The notes below the pieces were generated by a model. The model was not told the DNA's origin. It saw only the letters and a list, made by a program, of their open reading frames with translations, and searched no databases. A stretch of 64,000 nt of DNA. Source: Deuterostichococcus epilithicus (taxonomy: Eukaryota > Chlorophyta > Trebouxiophyceae > Prasiolales > Stichococcaceae). The stretch spans positions 3,286,009-3,350,008 of the forward strand of contig JAVTLE010000021.1 of NCBI GenBank assembly GCA_033439295.1, in the 5' to 3' direction. Position 1 is the stretch's first letter. Each line of letters opens with the position of its first letter. Positions 12,532 through 25,081 of this stretch are shown one piece after another. The position numbers and the translations under genes are program-made.

Positions 12532-15062
12532 GCAGAACGCAGGCGCAGGGCGGCGCTGCTATGCGCCGGGGGGTTGATCCTGCTCCTCGGCTTCCCGGCG
12601 TGGCCCTCTCAGCTTGCGTGGGGCCTGGCAACCTCAGCGGCGTCCGTTTGGCAGGCGATCGCGGTGCGCCCCATGAATTGCACAAGTGCAGAGAGCAGGC
12701 CAGAGGACAGGTGAGATTGTGGCATGATCCCATCCCAGGCAGTGACCCAACACCAACTTGCAGTTGCCACAGATCATTCCACGAATTACCACCGTCACAT
12801 GACAGTTTGAGTGTCCTTCTTGTTTGGCAGGGGAGTTGACGCCACTGCAGCCCTAACACCTGTTTGTAAGGTGAGTTCCGCACACCACAGCCTCGAAGAG
12901 TCTCTGATATCCGTCTGCCTCGCGCAGGCCGGCTGGCGCCTCCAGCCGCTGCCCGAGTTCCCGCTCCAGGGTGGCGCGGCGCTCCTGACACACCCCGCGG
13001 CGGCGGCGGCGGCGGCAGCTGGTGACGCCCTTCCGACACACCGACTCGACTGGCGATGCCTCGTGCCCCTGGGTGGCGGGGACACGCGCGCGGGTCGCGG
13101 CGACTTTCCCGTTGTGGAGACCTCAGGGCACGGCTGCCTTCAGAGCATCGCCGCCTACCTGGTGGGACCCTGGCGCTGCCACCGCGCCAGCTGCGCTCAG
13201 AAACGGTAGAGATGATGCACCGCTCGGCAGCCCGCAGATGTACTGTAAGATGCACTGCAGGCAGCAGCAGGCGCATCGCCAGGCGCCGTGGCAGGAGCTC
13301 ACTGGAACCTGAAATTCCCAAACCCCTGCAGAAGGAGCACTATGATGACGACGTGGAGACTGCGATTGGCGCTGCGCGGCGCTGGTTTAGCCACTCGGCT
13401 GCGGCAGAGCTCGGGCCGCCGGCCCGTGACCAAGTCGTGGTCTTCGATATCGATGAGACGGTGCTGTGCAACATCAAGGTGGGTTATTCCGCCGCCTTTG
13501 ACTGGAGCAAGTGTTGACACTTGCTTTGTTGATCTGCTGAGCCAGGACATTGTCTTCCCCCGCAGAACGCCAGCGCCACCTGGATGCAGGCGCGCGGCCA
13601 CAGCCTGCTCGCCAGCCTGAGGCGAGCAGGCTTCTTGGCATCCTAGGCGCCCCGCCCCTGCACACAGCAGTCCGATCGGCTTCAGTTTTTGGGGCGTCAA
13701 GGCACATGTCCCGCCACAGCAGACCGACGCCAGAGACCGACGCCAGGCAGCGTGTGTGTTTCAAGCCTGCCACACGACGAGCCGGTGCAGATGTGTGCCA
13801 GAGCGGCTGACGTGCCGCGCTGCAGGCAGCAGCAGCTGGCGGGTGAGTCGCCGCCCATCCTGCCATCTCTGGCGCTGTACCGCCACCTGTGGAGCGCAGG
13901 CTACAGCGTGACCTTCCTCACCGGCAGGCGCGTCAAATTGCTTGTACAGCGGGTTGGTCAACTGGACTGTCTTGTGGTGTGCCTGTGGCAGGGCGGTCCG
14001 TTCAACATGAGCCTGCCTGCCCACGTGCAGCTGTGCGGCGACGAGGCTGGTGTTTCTGTGGGGCGCAGGGCCGAGACGGCGCGGATTGCCACAGAAGCCA
14101 ACCTCGAGTCGGCAGGGTACGGCCGGCGCTGCGCCTCCCGGTGCGCCTGTAACAGGGTTTTGTGTAGGCAGACATCAGGGGGTCGCTCGAGGAGTTGCGC
14201 GGGCGGAATGAAAGCGGACCCCTCACTCGCAAGGGGGCCAACAGCTGGCCTGGCTGGGGCGCGCGCCAGGACAGACATCGCAGCGGCCGCGCTCCCTGCG
14301 CAGCGCAGCGGGCTCCCGAGCTCCCCTGGCGGCCCTGCCAGTGGGCTGATGCCGCCTGGAGACTGCCGTGCGCCCGGGCCGATCCTTGGAATGGTATTCC
14401 CGCAGGGCGCTGCAGGGCGGCGAGCCGTGCTACGTGCAGCTGGACATGCGGCGGCAGGAAGACGCGGGCACCTCGGCCAGCGTGTACAAGGGCGGACGGC
14501 GGCAGCGGCTCGCGGTGCGGTGCAGATGCACTGCCTTGTCTGCAGGGTGTCATCTGCAACCTTGTCTGCGTGCATCTGTGGGGGGCCCCGCCGCATGCCG
14601 GTCGCACCCTTCACACACATTCTTGTGCCTGGCGGCTGTCGCAGTGCAGCAGCATCAGCAAGCCGTTTTCTGTGTCGGTCGGCGTTGAAAGGCGCCCCTG
14701 CTGACCCGATCTTTGCTTAACACAGGATGAGGGCAACTTCAAAATCGCCGCCAGCTTCGGCGACCAGTTCAGCGACCTGAGCGGCATTGCACCGGCCGCC
14801 GCCAGCTTCAAGCTGCCGAATCCGGTATGTGCAAAGCTTTCAGGGGCCACACCAAGATTGATGCGGAAGCCTGAAGAATCTCTGTGAGATTTGTTCAATA
14901 AAGCGCCAAAACCTGCCTCAAGATTCATGCTGCGCCAGGCGGCATGCATGAGCAGATTTGGGTTCGGCGCTGCCTCACTTTGAACGCAAGGCATGCATTT
15001 ACAGGCACGCTGCCAGCAATGACGACACCAAATGTTTGCTGCAGGTGTACTACATCATATGA
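12532..15062 (+). CDS. HAD-superfamily acid phosphatase (subfamily IIIB, plant VSP-like), signal-anchored
   Basis: Exons: 12532-12710 (start uncertain), 12831-12870, 12928-13161, 13332-13478, 13566-13621, 13826-13927, 14069-14116, 14406-14514, 14726-14824, 15045-15062, all phase-compatible. The initiating ATG is upstream and not found. The first exon encodes AERRRR followed by a hydrophobic segment (AALLCAGGLILLLGF), a type II signal anchor or signal peptide. Three HAD motifs are present: VVVFDIDETVLCN (nucleophile Asp), FLTGR (motif II Thr) and FGDQFSDLSG (motif IV Asp pair). This matches plant acid phosphatase/vegetative storage proteins, which hydrolyse phosphomonoesters in the secretory system or vacuole. 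Key residues look intact, so it is probably active. Compared with plant relatives there is an Ala-rich insert (about 13003-13018). Two introns (donors at 13622 and 13928) are GC-AG. The protein ends PNPVYYII. Confidence 0.87.
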
Positions 15063-15701
15063 AGGTGGAGCAGCATGACCGATACGCGTGTGAGGGCGTG
15101 GGGCTTATTATGTTGCATGTGATCTTGCCAACGCCGTGGCTGTGCGTGCTGCTGCTCACCATGACTAGGTGTTCTGTGCTCTTTTTGGGGTGGGAAAAAG
15201 GTTCAGCAACTTGTCTTTGCTTCTAAATTCTACCTTTCTTCCAGCAGTAATTCTTCACGCACAGCCGACGGGCCAAAACAGCGGTTTGTCAGAACGGCAG
15301 AAGACTTTGCCACTCCTGCGACAGACTGTTGTCTACCTCAGCAAACCACCGGTGCAGTTTCGACACCTAAAAGGCACAGCATGGAAAAAGGCGCACTTAT
15401 GCGACATAGGTACCTGCCTCTAGTTGTAGCCAAATGCAGTGCATTGGTCAGCGATGGGACTGACTGCGCATGCGCACTCAGCGCGATGAGCTATGCTAAG
15501 GAAAGTGCAGGCTGAGCCAGCTGCCTCCATGCGGCCGTGAAGAGCACTGCACATACAGCCACAAATTCCGCTGCTCTGATGGATTTTACGAACAGGAGCA
15601 ATGAGCTCCCCAGCGCAAGAATGCTGCCGCCGTCCGGATTCCCGGCCGCGCCGCGTCCGTCACACCGCCAGCACCTGAACCCTTGCTGCAGAACTGCTTA
15701 G
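15063..15701. other. convergent 3' intergenic region
   Basis: Spacer between the tail-to-tail ends of the phosphatase (+) and the LRR gene (-). It should hold both 3' UTRs. No further coding signal is seen. Confidence 0.5.
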
Positions 15702-18700
15702 TCAGCGGTGGCTGAGGCTGTCGCCACTGGTGTAGCCGTGGCCATTGGCGCCGCCGCCATTCGAGAAGGTGGATCCATTCATCTGCACGTTTCCGCTGCC
15801 AAAGCCGCCCTTGCCGCCGCCCGCCTCGGCGTCTTGCGCGTCCACAAACTTGCTGAAGCCCGACGGCCGGCTCTGCGCGGCAACACAGAGAAGCAGTGGA
15901 CGGTCCGCACTGACCAGGGGTTGGGCGACACAAGGCCGATGGAGCCACCACCTGCCCGCAATACAGGAGCACTGCTGGGATGGCGCTTCTGCAGCATCTG
16001 CTAACACACGAGTGTTGCGCCAAGGACATTCTCGAGGGCAAGCGCGAGGGCAAGGCCCGACCGCAGCCTCCTGCAGCGCCGCACCCTGGTAATGCTGCCG
16101 ATGAAGCCGCGCTGGTGACCGGTGTCGCGCCGCAGCACGACGAATGCCAGCGCCGCCGCCAGCACCACGATCAGGATGATGCCGATGGGGATCACAGCCT
16201 GCGAACCTCACAGCGAACGACTTGCAACGCTTGCACGTGTGTGCCCAGGGTCTTGCGGCATGGTGTCTGCGCAGTGGATGCGCATGATTTGGCGTGGCAG
16301 ATGGGGACAGGCAATGTCGGACAGTCGTGTGTGCGGCTGTGCAACCAGCATGACGACAGCAGTCGTGCAGTTCTCGGAGCAGCTGGCATGGCGGCAGCAG
16401 GCCTATCTTATATGCCGCATCTGCAGCGGCAGACGAGTCTGTGCTAGAGAAAAGCGGCGCTGCTGCCACCATGCCGCAGGAGTCCCTCACCTTTGCCCAG
16501 CCGGGGAGGCCGCCGCCGCCGTCGCCGGGACTTGCGGTGGAAGTTGCATTGACTTTGGACCCCAGGTCCGCAGGCGACACGTAGCTGGTGTCGCTGTCAT
16601 GCGCGCGGGAGGAAACCGTCAGCACCGTGCATGAGCTTGGCACAGGTGATAGCGTGTGGGTGGCAATGCCCGCTGCTGCAAACCTGAGCTGCACATGGTC
16701 AGGCGGTTTGTGGTTCAGGACCACCAGCTTCCAGATGGCGCCGATTCGCCAGCCCAAGCATCGCCAGTGACGCACATCTGCGCCTGCCGCTCCATGCAGC
16801 ATGGGGCCGGCGATCGAGTGCGAACAGCGCACTTGATGTTGAAGCTCGCGGGCGCTGCGGCCGGCACCTCCACAGCGGCGACCACCGCCGGCGCCGCCAC
16901 CGGGGAGATGAGCGGAGCGTCGCCGAGCGGCGCCGCGGCACTCTGTTCACCGGCTGCAGCGTGCAACACACGAGAGCTCAGCCACAGGCGCTGACATCGC
17001 TGGATCCTGCTCCCTGCTGACCGACTGAGACGCGCCCTGATATGGCCCCGCCCAATGTGCATGCTTTTTGCTCCAGCATCGTTAGAGCTGTGCCCTGCAT
17101 GACCCTGCTGATGCGCTGCAGTCAGGAGCGGAGGATCCCAATGCAGCAGCAGGCATGGGCATCGGGTGATGAAGGCAAGGCCACCCAGATGCCGGTGGGC
17201 CAGCATGCGGCCGCTGCACCCGGTGACAATAGCCCATTGTGCTTTCAAACCCCTTCCAGTCGCTCCACTCAGCAATGCAGCAGCAGCCAGCGCCGCAGCA
17301 GGGCTGACTTGCCGCTTGCACCCACCGAATGCGCCCTGGATAGCCGACAGCGCGGCAGCTGATGGCTGCTGCGGGCAGGTGCGCTCCCGCGTGAGGTAGC
17401 TCAGCTGGGTTGGCAGCGCCGCCGAGCAGTCGATGGTCATCTTATTGTCCTGTGCATATCCAGGAGAGCCGCCGGTCATTGCCGGTCATGTTTCGGAACG
17501 AACTCGCCTGATGATGCCGCCAGCAACGTGCATGAGGTCGGTTGCCAGCGCGAGTCCGGCGCCAGAAGGGCCGGCCGCTGCGCGGCAGGCGCCGAGCAGG
17601 CGTGCGCCGTCCACGCTGCAAGACAGGCGGCGCCGCTGTGGAAAGCGGGCGAGAGGCAGGATGCGGCAGAGGGTGGCAGAGTATTACGTACGTGTATGTC
17701 GATGCCCATACGTGCCCAGGTGGGCACATTGTCGGCAAACATCCAGATGGGCGGCAGCCCTATGAGCGCGTTGCCGCTGACGTTGAACACCTGCGCCGCA
17801 CACACGGGGACTCACTTTCACGGGCGTGTGGCGTCAATCCCGACCACGCTGGCCATGGAGTCGGAAGTTTGAATGATAAGAAAGGCAGTGACTGGAAAAA
17901 CCAAAGTCGAGGGTGCTGCCTGCGGGACCCTGATACAGGGATTAAGGCGGCAGCGCCGCTGGCGTTGCCAGCTGCAGCAGCGCCCTCACATGGCCGGATG
18001 TATGGTGTAATGGGGCGAAACGGCCCACCTGTTGAAAGGTGACGCGGCCAAAGGTCTCCAGCTCCGCACCGCTGGAGACTTGCTGGAATTGGTTGATGAG
18101 CGCCGCCTCAGTGGGTTTCTGCGACAGCAGTACAAGGCGTGAGGAATTCGAGCTTCGGGGTGGTCGCAGATGCTGACCTGGGTGAGGCCGCTGTTCAGCA
18201 CACTGCCAAGTGGTGCTGCGCCAGTAGCGGCAGAAGTATTGTCCAGCGGGTTGAGGTGCAGACAGGCACACGGCGGCGCCGGCCTTGCAGGGTGGGCCTG
18301 TGACGAACAGCAGCCGACTGCATGCATAACAACCTCAGGCGTCCGTTTCCCTGGCCCGCACAGCAGCAGGAGGCATTTGATCAGGGCGCCAGTGCCGTGG
18401 CCCCATCTGCAAGGCGGTCTTCGAGGCTGGCAGATCGTTTGAATGATCAGCAGGTCGGGTGCGTCGGACGGTTTGAGAAAAGTAAGCCATAGTCGCACCA
18501 GGCGCACGATGCCGGCGTCGGCCCACGCCTGGGGGATGAAGCCCGACAAGTTGTTGGCGCTGGCGTCAAAAAACCGCAGCGCCGTGAACATGCCCCGGAT
18601 GTCCGGCAGCTCCCCCCTGCAATTTAAAATAAGTAATGAAATCTATTCTATAGAGACAAACCCCAGGGCGCACAGGGGCAGCGGCAGTCAGGGTGGCGAC

Positions 18701-21700
18701 GTGTGCGGCAGGCTCGGTAGGCAAGTGTGGCGTCTGGGATCGGCGGCCGCAGAGCAGAGGCTGGCATATTGGCTCTGTAGACCCGACGTGAGCCCTGCCG
18801 AAGCCTGCGCATCCTTAGGCGCTGCAATGCAGCCTGCCGCCAGACAGGTTGACAGGTCCTTGGAAACGGACGGAACGCCTCAGCCAACTGCTAAACCCTG
18901 AAGCCTAGCAAGCACAGGCAAAGCAGCGCACGTGAACTTGTTGTTCTTCATGTCCAGGACCGCCAGCTTGGGCAGCTGCGCCAGCGTGGTGGGAAAGGTG
19001 CCCTGCAGACAAGCGGCAGCAGCGTCAAAGCCCTGAACCCTGAGCCAACGTCGGCCTGGCACCCAGGGTTGTCATGCTGTTTAATGGCGGCCGGCTCCCA
19101 TGCTGAACCTGACAGCAAAGCCTGCAATACCACGCAATGAGAACGATCGTCCAGAGTCAACAATTGTCTTCCGCAATAGGGCGCGCCACTGAGGGGATCA
19201 CTACTGCAGACCTGACCTGCACACATGTCTACGCAGTCTTAGCCGCCGGGCCGCTCCACACGATACCAGATCGCACTGCGCCACCCCCCGAACTACTCTT
19301 GAAATCAGCAACGATAGGGAGACCGACCGTGAACTGGTTGTTGGCGATGCGCAGGTACACCAGCGGCGCCTGAGCGATGAGCGCCGTCGAGGCGCGGCCC
19401 CACTCAGACGCCACCTGCGTCAGCTGATTGTTGCGCACGTCCAGAGCCTCGAGCCGGTCGTGCAGCGCCAGCGTGCTGGGCACGCTGCCTGCAGGGACAA
19501 GGGGCGCGCTGCCAATCAGCATTCGGAAAAGGAGGGGGTCCGGGGGGGGACAAGGGTCAGCTGCTGCCCTGATGGCCCTGCACCTCCAGGTTTGTCGTGC
19601 AGCGCCAGGGTGCTGGGCCTGCTGCCGCATGCCACAGGAATCGGCAGCCAGCCGGCACAGGTTCCTCTTGAGGGTCCTCCCACACGCAGCGTACATCCGG
19701 AAGCTAGTCACTTGTACATGATGCGCTTCCCCCGTCGCTCACCCTCGAGCCTGTTGGAGCCCAGGTACATGAAGCGCAGCTGCGGCGGCCCGCCGAGGTT
19801 GCGTGGGATCTCGCCGCTGAACTTGTTCCCCGCCAGGTCCAGCGTCTGCAGATCGGCCACCAGGCCGAGGGTGGCTGGGATGGTCCCCTCCAGCTGGTTG
19901 TTGCGCATGGACAGGTACGCGAGCGGCGAGCTGTCGTCGAAGTTGTCGGGCAGGCTGCCAACGATGCCGTTGTTGGCTGCGGCGCAGCGGGAGCAATGGA
20001 CCGTCAGAAACTCGCACGATCTGACCGCGCTGTGGCCTTGCCGCCCATTGTCCACGGCCCCGAGCTGTTGTGCAGGCTCAGCCTAGTGGCGTCCAGGTGA
20101 CAGAGGCTCCAGCACTCGGTCGCAGACAGCTCCTGAGCAGCCGAAGGGCCTGCCTGGGTGCGCACTCAGGCGCAGCTCTTCGCAGGTGAGGTGAAGGGTG
20201 GAGTAGCACTTCAGCAGACAAGGCGGGCCTGCCAGCCCGCCGAGTCCCGGTCGTCGTGCTCGCAGAAAAAATAAACCGGGTGAATGGAGAACAAGAGCCG
20301 CTTACCCAGGCGCAGCTCCTCCAGGGTGGAGTGCTGGCCGAGCAGGCACTGCGGGATGGCCAGGCCGTCAAGCCCCAGGCCGTTCATGTTGAGGATGCGG
20401 AGCCCGCCTTCCACCGTCACGCACAGGCTGGACCGCCGGTTGTTGGCCTCCGTCGCCTCGTAGCCAAAGGTGCCGCTCATGCCGGCATTGCCCGTCAGCT
20501 CCACCACCTGCGGTGGAAGTTGCTCTCGTCGGGTAGGTAGAAGTAGAACTGCACAGGTTTGACTTCAAGAGCTTGTGACCTTTCGCCGCCTACTGTCGAC
20601 CGGGGGCAGCTCTCAAGAGCGGCAGAGGCGCGCTTTGTGGAGCATTGCTTAAAAGTGCACAAAGCGTCAAACATGTCTGCGTGTGGTCTCAGAGCAGTTT
20701 CGACAGGTCGTGTGTAGAGCCAACCTGCAGGTTCTCCAGGCCCGCGAGCGCGTCGAACAGCGCTTTCAGGTCCGCCTTCATGTCGGGGTTGTTGCTGATG
20801 TCCAGCTCCGACAGCGCGGCAAAGCGCGCCAGCTGGTCAGTCGGGAAGGCGCCGCCCAGGTTCCAGCCGTTCATGTTGAACTGCGTCAGCTGGCCTGGAA
20901 GATAGCGCATGCACAAGGGTGTCACTCCGATACGTCCGCATGCACCGCGCAGCATCATCTGCAGCTGGAGCAGCATGCGCAGGGGCCCGGCGGTGGCGGG
21001 CCTGCGCAGCACAGCTGTCGCGCATCGGCGCGTCAGCATGCTGCCCAGCCGCGCCAGCATGCTGCCTGACCGTGCCAGCATGAGTCATGCCGACTATCAA
21101 CCAGTTCGTTATCAACCTTGGAGCCTCGCTTTGCGCAGAGGCCAGAGGAGTGCAAGCCTGTGACGCCCCACCGTTCACGTTGCAGGCGTTGCCGACAACA
21201 TTGCAGAAGTCGGTGTAGGGCGTCTTGCCGTTGGCCTCGTTTATGCTGACCCACTGCCCGCATGTCAGCGCCCGCAACTTGGGGTCCAGCAAACCTGACG
21301 GGAGGGAAACACCGGAATGGCGGTGAGTGTGGGCGCCAGTCGCGTAGCGTGCATCTTGTGCAAGTGCCAAGGCGGGGTTCCCCATGTACACTGTTTCCCG
21401 TCGCCAAGGGGTAACCCAACTGTAATCTCAGGGTGCGGTAGCGAATTCTTGGGTGAGATGCAAGCAGTGCGCCGCACCGTCAGTGGTGATGCTGATCTGG
21501 GTGTCGGCTGCGCGCGTGCGGCCGCGGCACACCCTGCAGCACAGCACGGCAAGCATCGTGCACTGCTACATCGTCCCTTGCTGACATCGAGTCCGTGCTG
21601 TACCCAACGTCTCAGGAAAATGTCGCGAATCTTGGCAGCAATCGGCGTGGTCAGCAGGTGACGCATGGGTGTGTGATGTGGTGAGGGTGAGAGCTGCAAG

Positions 21701-23932
21701 CCTGCTCTCGATGTACTTTGTCAATACTCCACCATCTGACCTTTGACTATCAGCACGATTGTGTCCCACATGATGGGGGCGCGCATATCAAGAACACCAG
21801 TAAGGTCCGTACTCGTTCCAGATGACCTTGAGCGCCGACTGCTCCTGGTCGTTGAGTGTCACATCGTGGAAGTTGAAGGTGGCTGACAGCGTGTAGTGCG
21901 CCGGGAACTCGGTGTCGTAGTTGATGACCTGCGGAAGTGAACTTGCTGTTGGGAAGCTTGATCGGCACACCTCAGCGCCCGGTTGAACGCTCCTGCTGTG
22001 TGTGGCAGTAGCCGCGTGGCTGCGCGGCAGGCCTTGGCTCAACGGCTTGCGGCACAGCTGTCCGGCTGCTGCACAGGGCGGCCCCATTTCGGAGTTGTGT
22101 CATCCACCAGTCGCAGCAACCGCAGAGAATCGGCAAGCAAACGCCGCTGCATCAGAGTCCTCGGGCCCGATCCCATGCCCGGCTGCGGTGCTCGACCCCC
22201 AAATGCAGCAGATCCATGCTCCACTCTCATTGCCCCACCACGGCGACTGCATGCTGCTGCAGACCTCGCGATTCAACAGAGCCTGAGAATCGCGAGGCTA
22301 GAGCTTGAACCCCACAGGGCCGAGTGCTGCCATGCACTTTGCAGGAGGGGTTATTGGAGGCGCTGCAAGGGGCCGGTGCCCTCCACACCCGGCAACTCCA
22401 CGACCACGACTTCTCCTCAGGGTCTGCGGACCCACAGAGCAGGGCCAGCGCGAGGGTGCGGCTTGACAGCGGGGCCTGGGACTGCACCGTGCAGTTATAG
22501 GACGGCGTGTAGGCGTCGTAGGGTTCGGTTCCCTCCAGCCGCGCCTCTGGCGGCCGCACCACCGCATTGTTGGCCGCCAGATAGATGTTGCCAGTCTCCG
22601 CGCCGGACTCTGCATGCAGCCCCAACACCCTGAGCCCACTGGCCTGCGCAGCAGCGCCGGGGTGCTGCGCGGCACGGCGCACAGCAGCACAAGGCCTGCT
22701 GGCAACGCCCGTGCTATCAATCGGAGCAACATCCTCTGAAATTTCCAATTGATGCTGCCGCTACATGTGGAACGACATGCAGGTTCGCATATGACACGAT
22801 GGGGCGAGCCACTGGATGCGCATACAGCCGCCAGGCGGTCCGTTGCATAGTGTGGCCCTCTTTCGAGCACGCACCAAACTGGAAGATGGCATTCAGTGGG
22901 CCGGCGATCTTGTTCTTCTCGTCGCGCACGGTGACCCAGGATGGATTGCAATACATCGCGACCGCCGCAGGACTCGACTTCACGGTCAGCAGTACATCAG
23001 GGACGCCCAGCGTCGGCTCCCTCGTCTCAAAGTTGTAGACCGCATAGCCGCCATTCTGCGCGCAGCCGCGCGTTGTGAGTCAATGACTTCCCTTGTCGGC
23101 TCAAATCAGTCGCTTGGTCACGCCGCAGCGCATGCATGCAGTATTCCGAGCGTGATGCGGTGTATGGCATGCAGTTGTGCCGCACACAGATCATTCAATC
23201 GCTGGTTGGCCGCCTGGCCCGCATGCAAGCGGCTTTCATCATTAGGCTGCCTGCAGTATTGAGGAGTACGATGTGCAGAGGCGATGGCGAATGCGAACGA
23301 ATACAAGCGATATACCGGCGCCGTCGGCTGCGCAGGTCCAAACCCACACACAAAGCAAAGAGATGCGGGGGCGGCTCACCGGCGGCAGGGTGTCGCGGTC
23401 CGTGAAGCCCAGGCGGTTGGCCGTGTCGGCAGGGACTTCTTGCACAGTGACCGCCTCGCCCTGCGTGCCTAGCCGGTCTGCCGGCGACTGTGCAACCGCG
23501 GTGGACGTCGCCAGGGGCGAATCTGTTGGCAGCAGGTCCTCCTGCAGTTGCAGAGAGGGATCATGTCGTGGTGTCGCGGAGCAGTTGCACAGGCCCCATT
23601 GGCATGCATAGCAGCTTGAACTGTGTGCAGGACTGGTCAATCCGCTTGAGACGAACCGCATCACATGCGCTGCGATGCAATGGCGGCTTGCAGTCCGGAC
23701 GCATGCAACTTGCTGGTCGAAAGAAAGAATGCAAGGGGGGTGCATCTTGCCGGCCGTGCAGTATATGACGAGCACCCTGGCCAATCACCTGCTGCGCACG
23801 GCCAGCCACTAGGCAGGACGCAAGGACGGCTGCCGTGAGCAGCACGCAGGACAGGCGCGCTCTGCCCTGTGCGCCGCTATTGCCGATGGCGGGACGCCTC
23901 CGCGCCCGTTGTGGCCTATGGGGCTGCGGCAT
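15702..23932 (-). CDS. LRR single-pass membrane protein, copy A
   Basis: About 19 exons, roughly 920 aa: 23932-23789, 23541-23380, 23055-22875, 22609-about 22470, 21928-21796, 21294-21172, 20894-20725, 20507-20306, 19976-19743, 19488-19328, 19002-18932, 18616-18499, 18118-18029, 17790-17692, 17449-17326, 16953-16833, 16683-16491, 16198-16085, 15872-15702. The ATG at 23932 is chosen because the frame upstream has only a GTG. A signal peptide (LSCVLLTAAVLASCLVAGRA) is followed by Cys-containing beta-rich modules (MYCNPSW, PSYNCTV, PAHYTLSATFNF) that resemble pre-peptidase C-terminal folds. Plant-type LRRs follow (LDISNN, LSMRNNQLEGTIP, LDLAGNKFSGEIP, LDVRNNQL), then a Ser/Gly stalk, one membrane helix (VIPIGIILIVVLAAALAFVVL) and a short Gly-rich tail with GNVQMNG. 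No kinase is present. Likely a cell-surface adhesion or recognition protein. The end of exon 4 is unresolved. Confidence 0.82.
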
Positions 23933-25081
23933 GCGGCAGCGACGTCTGCGCCCCGTGCCCACAAGCTGCAGCTAAGCTCACGGTGCAGCGCCCGTCACTG
24001 TGTGCCCCCGTGGCGGAATGGTGACCGGTGCCGCCGCCGCCGCCGCCGCCACCACAGCTCCTGCTGCTGCTGTCTCTCCTGCATGACATCAGGCAAGCCA
24101 GTCGATCGTAGGATCTACGACAGGGAGCAACATTGGGTCGCTACAGCATGTGTGAAAGGCCTTCCGAATATCGCTCAAGGCGTTGTGCTTCGAGATGTGC
24201 CAAGCATCGCCTACAGGGGACCTTGTGCCCAAGTCCGGGTACGGGAGGCTGGCGCGGAGGCAGCTCTCGGCTGGTCCTTCAGAGCGTCACAAAGAAGGCG
24301 CATAGGCTGCGACAGTGCGTCAGCACTGGGGCTACGCCCGTAGCGTCTCCGGCATACAGTGATGGGCCGTACGAAGCCTGAACTGCGTGCTGATTCAACT
24401 GCTGCGACCCCAGAATAGCGGCAAACTCATATTGTCGTATTAAACCTATGGCATGAAGTCTTGACCGCAATTTCCATCGCCTGCTCAACAGGGCGAGCCT
24501 CTTCAGCACCTCGCTGACCGGTTCACTGCCGACACCGCGGCTGACAGACCATCGCCGCCTGCTATCCCCGCATGGATACACTGCATGCGGATGCTGCACA
24601 TGATCAAGCGCCCAGGTGCGATATGCCCCTTTGAAACTAGCTGTGTACGTGTGCCAGCAGGGCCAGCACCCAAACTGAGGGTGCACGGCTGCATACCTGC
24701 GTGGACCACTGCGAGGCCGCAGACGTTGCGTTTAAACGTCAATCAGACTTGTATTGTATGCCTGCCGTCACGCTCCGTCCCCAGCACGAGTGGAAGGGGG
24801 GGCTTGGCCTGGCCTTGCTGACACTCGTCTCCTCTGATTGCGTCACAATTCCAAGCCGAAGTTGCCTGTCACTGGTCCGATGATACGAGCAACGCAGACC
24901 AGTACAAAGCCCGTCCAATGTCCACCCTTGCTCTCACAAACTTATAATGCACGTGCAGTCGGCCAGTGCTTGGCAGGACAAGTATTACGTCAGCTTCTGT
25001 AATCCCTGAGACCCGCCGCAGAAACCCGTTGCTGCACACCGAATTCCAACTTCACAGGCTTCACGATGTAGAAGGGGAGCA
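23933..25081. other. intergenic: upstream of LRR copy A, 3' of the CCDC137-like gene
   Basis: About 1.15 kb that should hold the promoter of the minus-strand LRR gene and the 3' UTR of the next minus-strand gene. There is a short (CCG)n tract at about 24030-24050. I see no further coding region. Confidence 0.4.
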
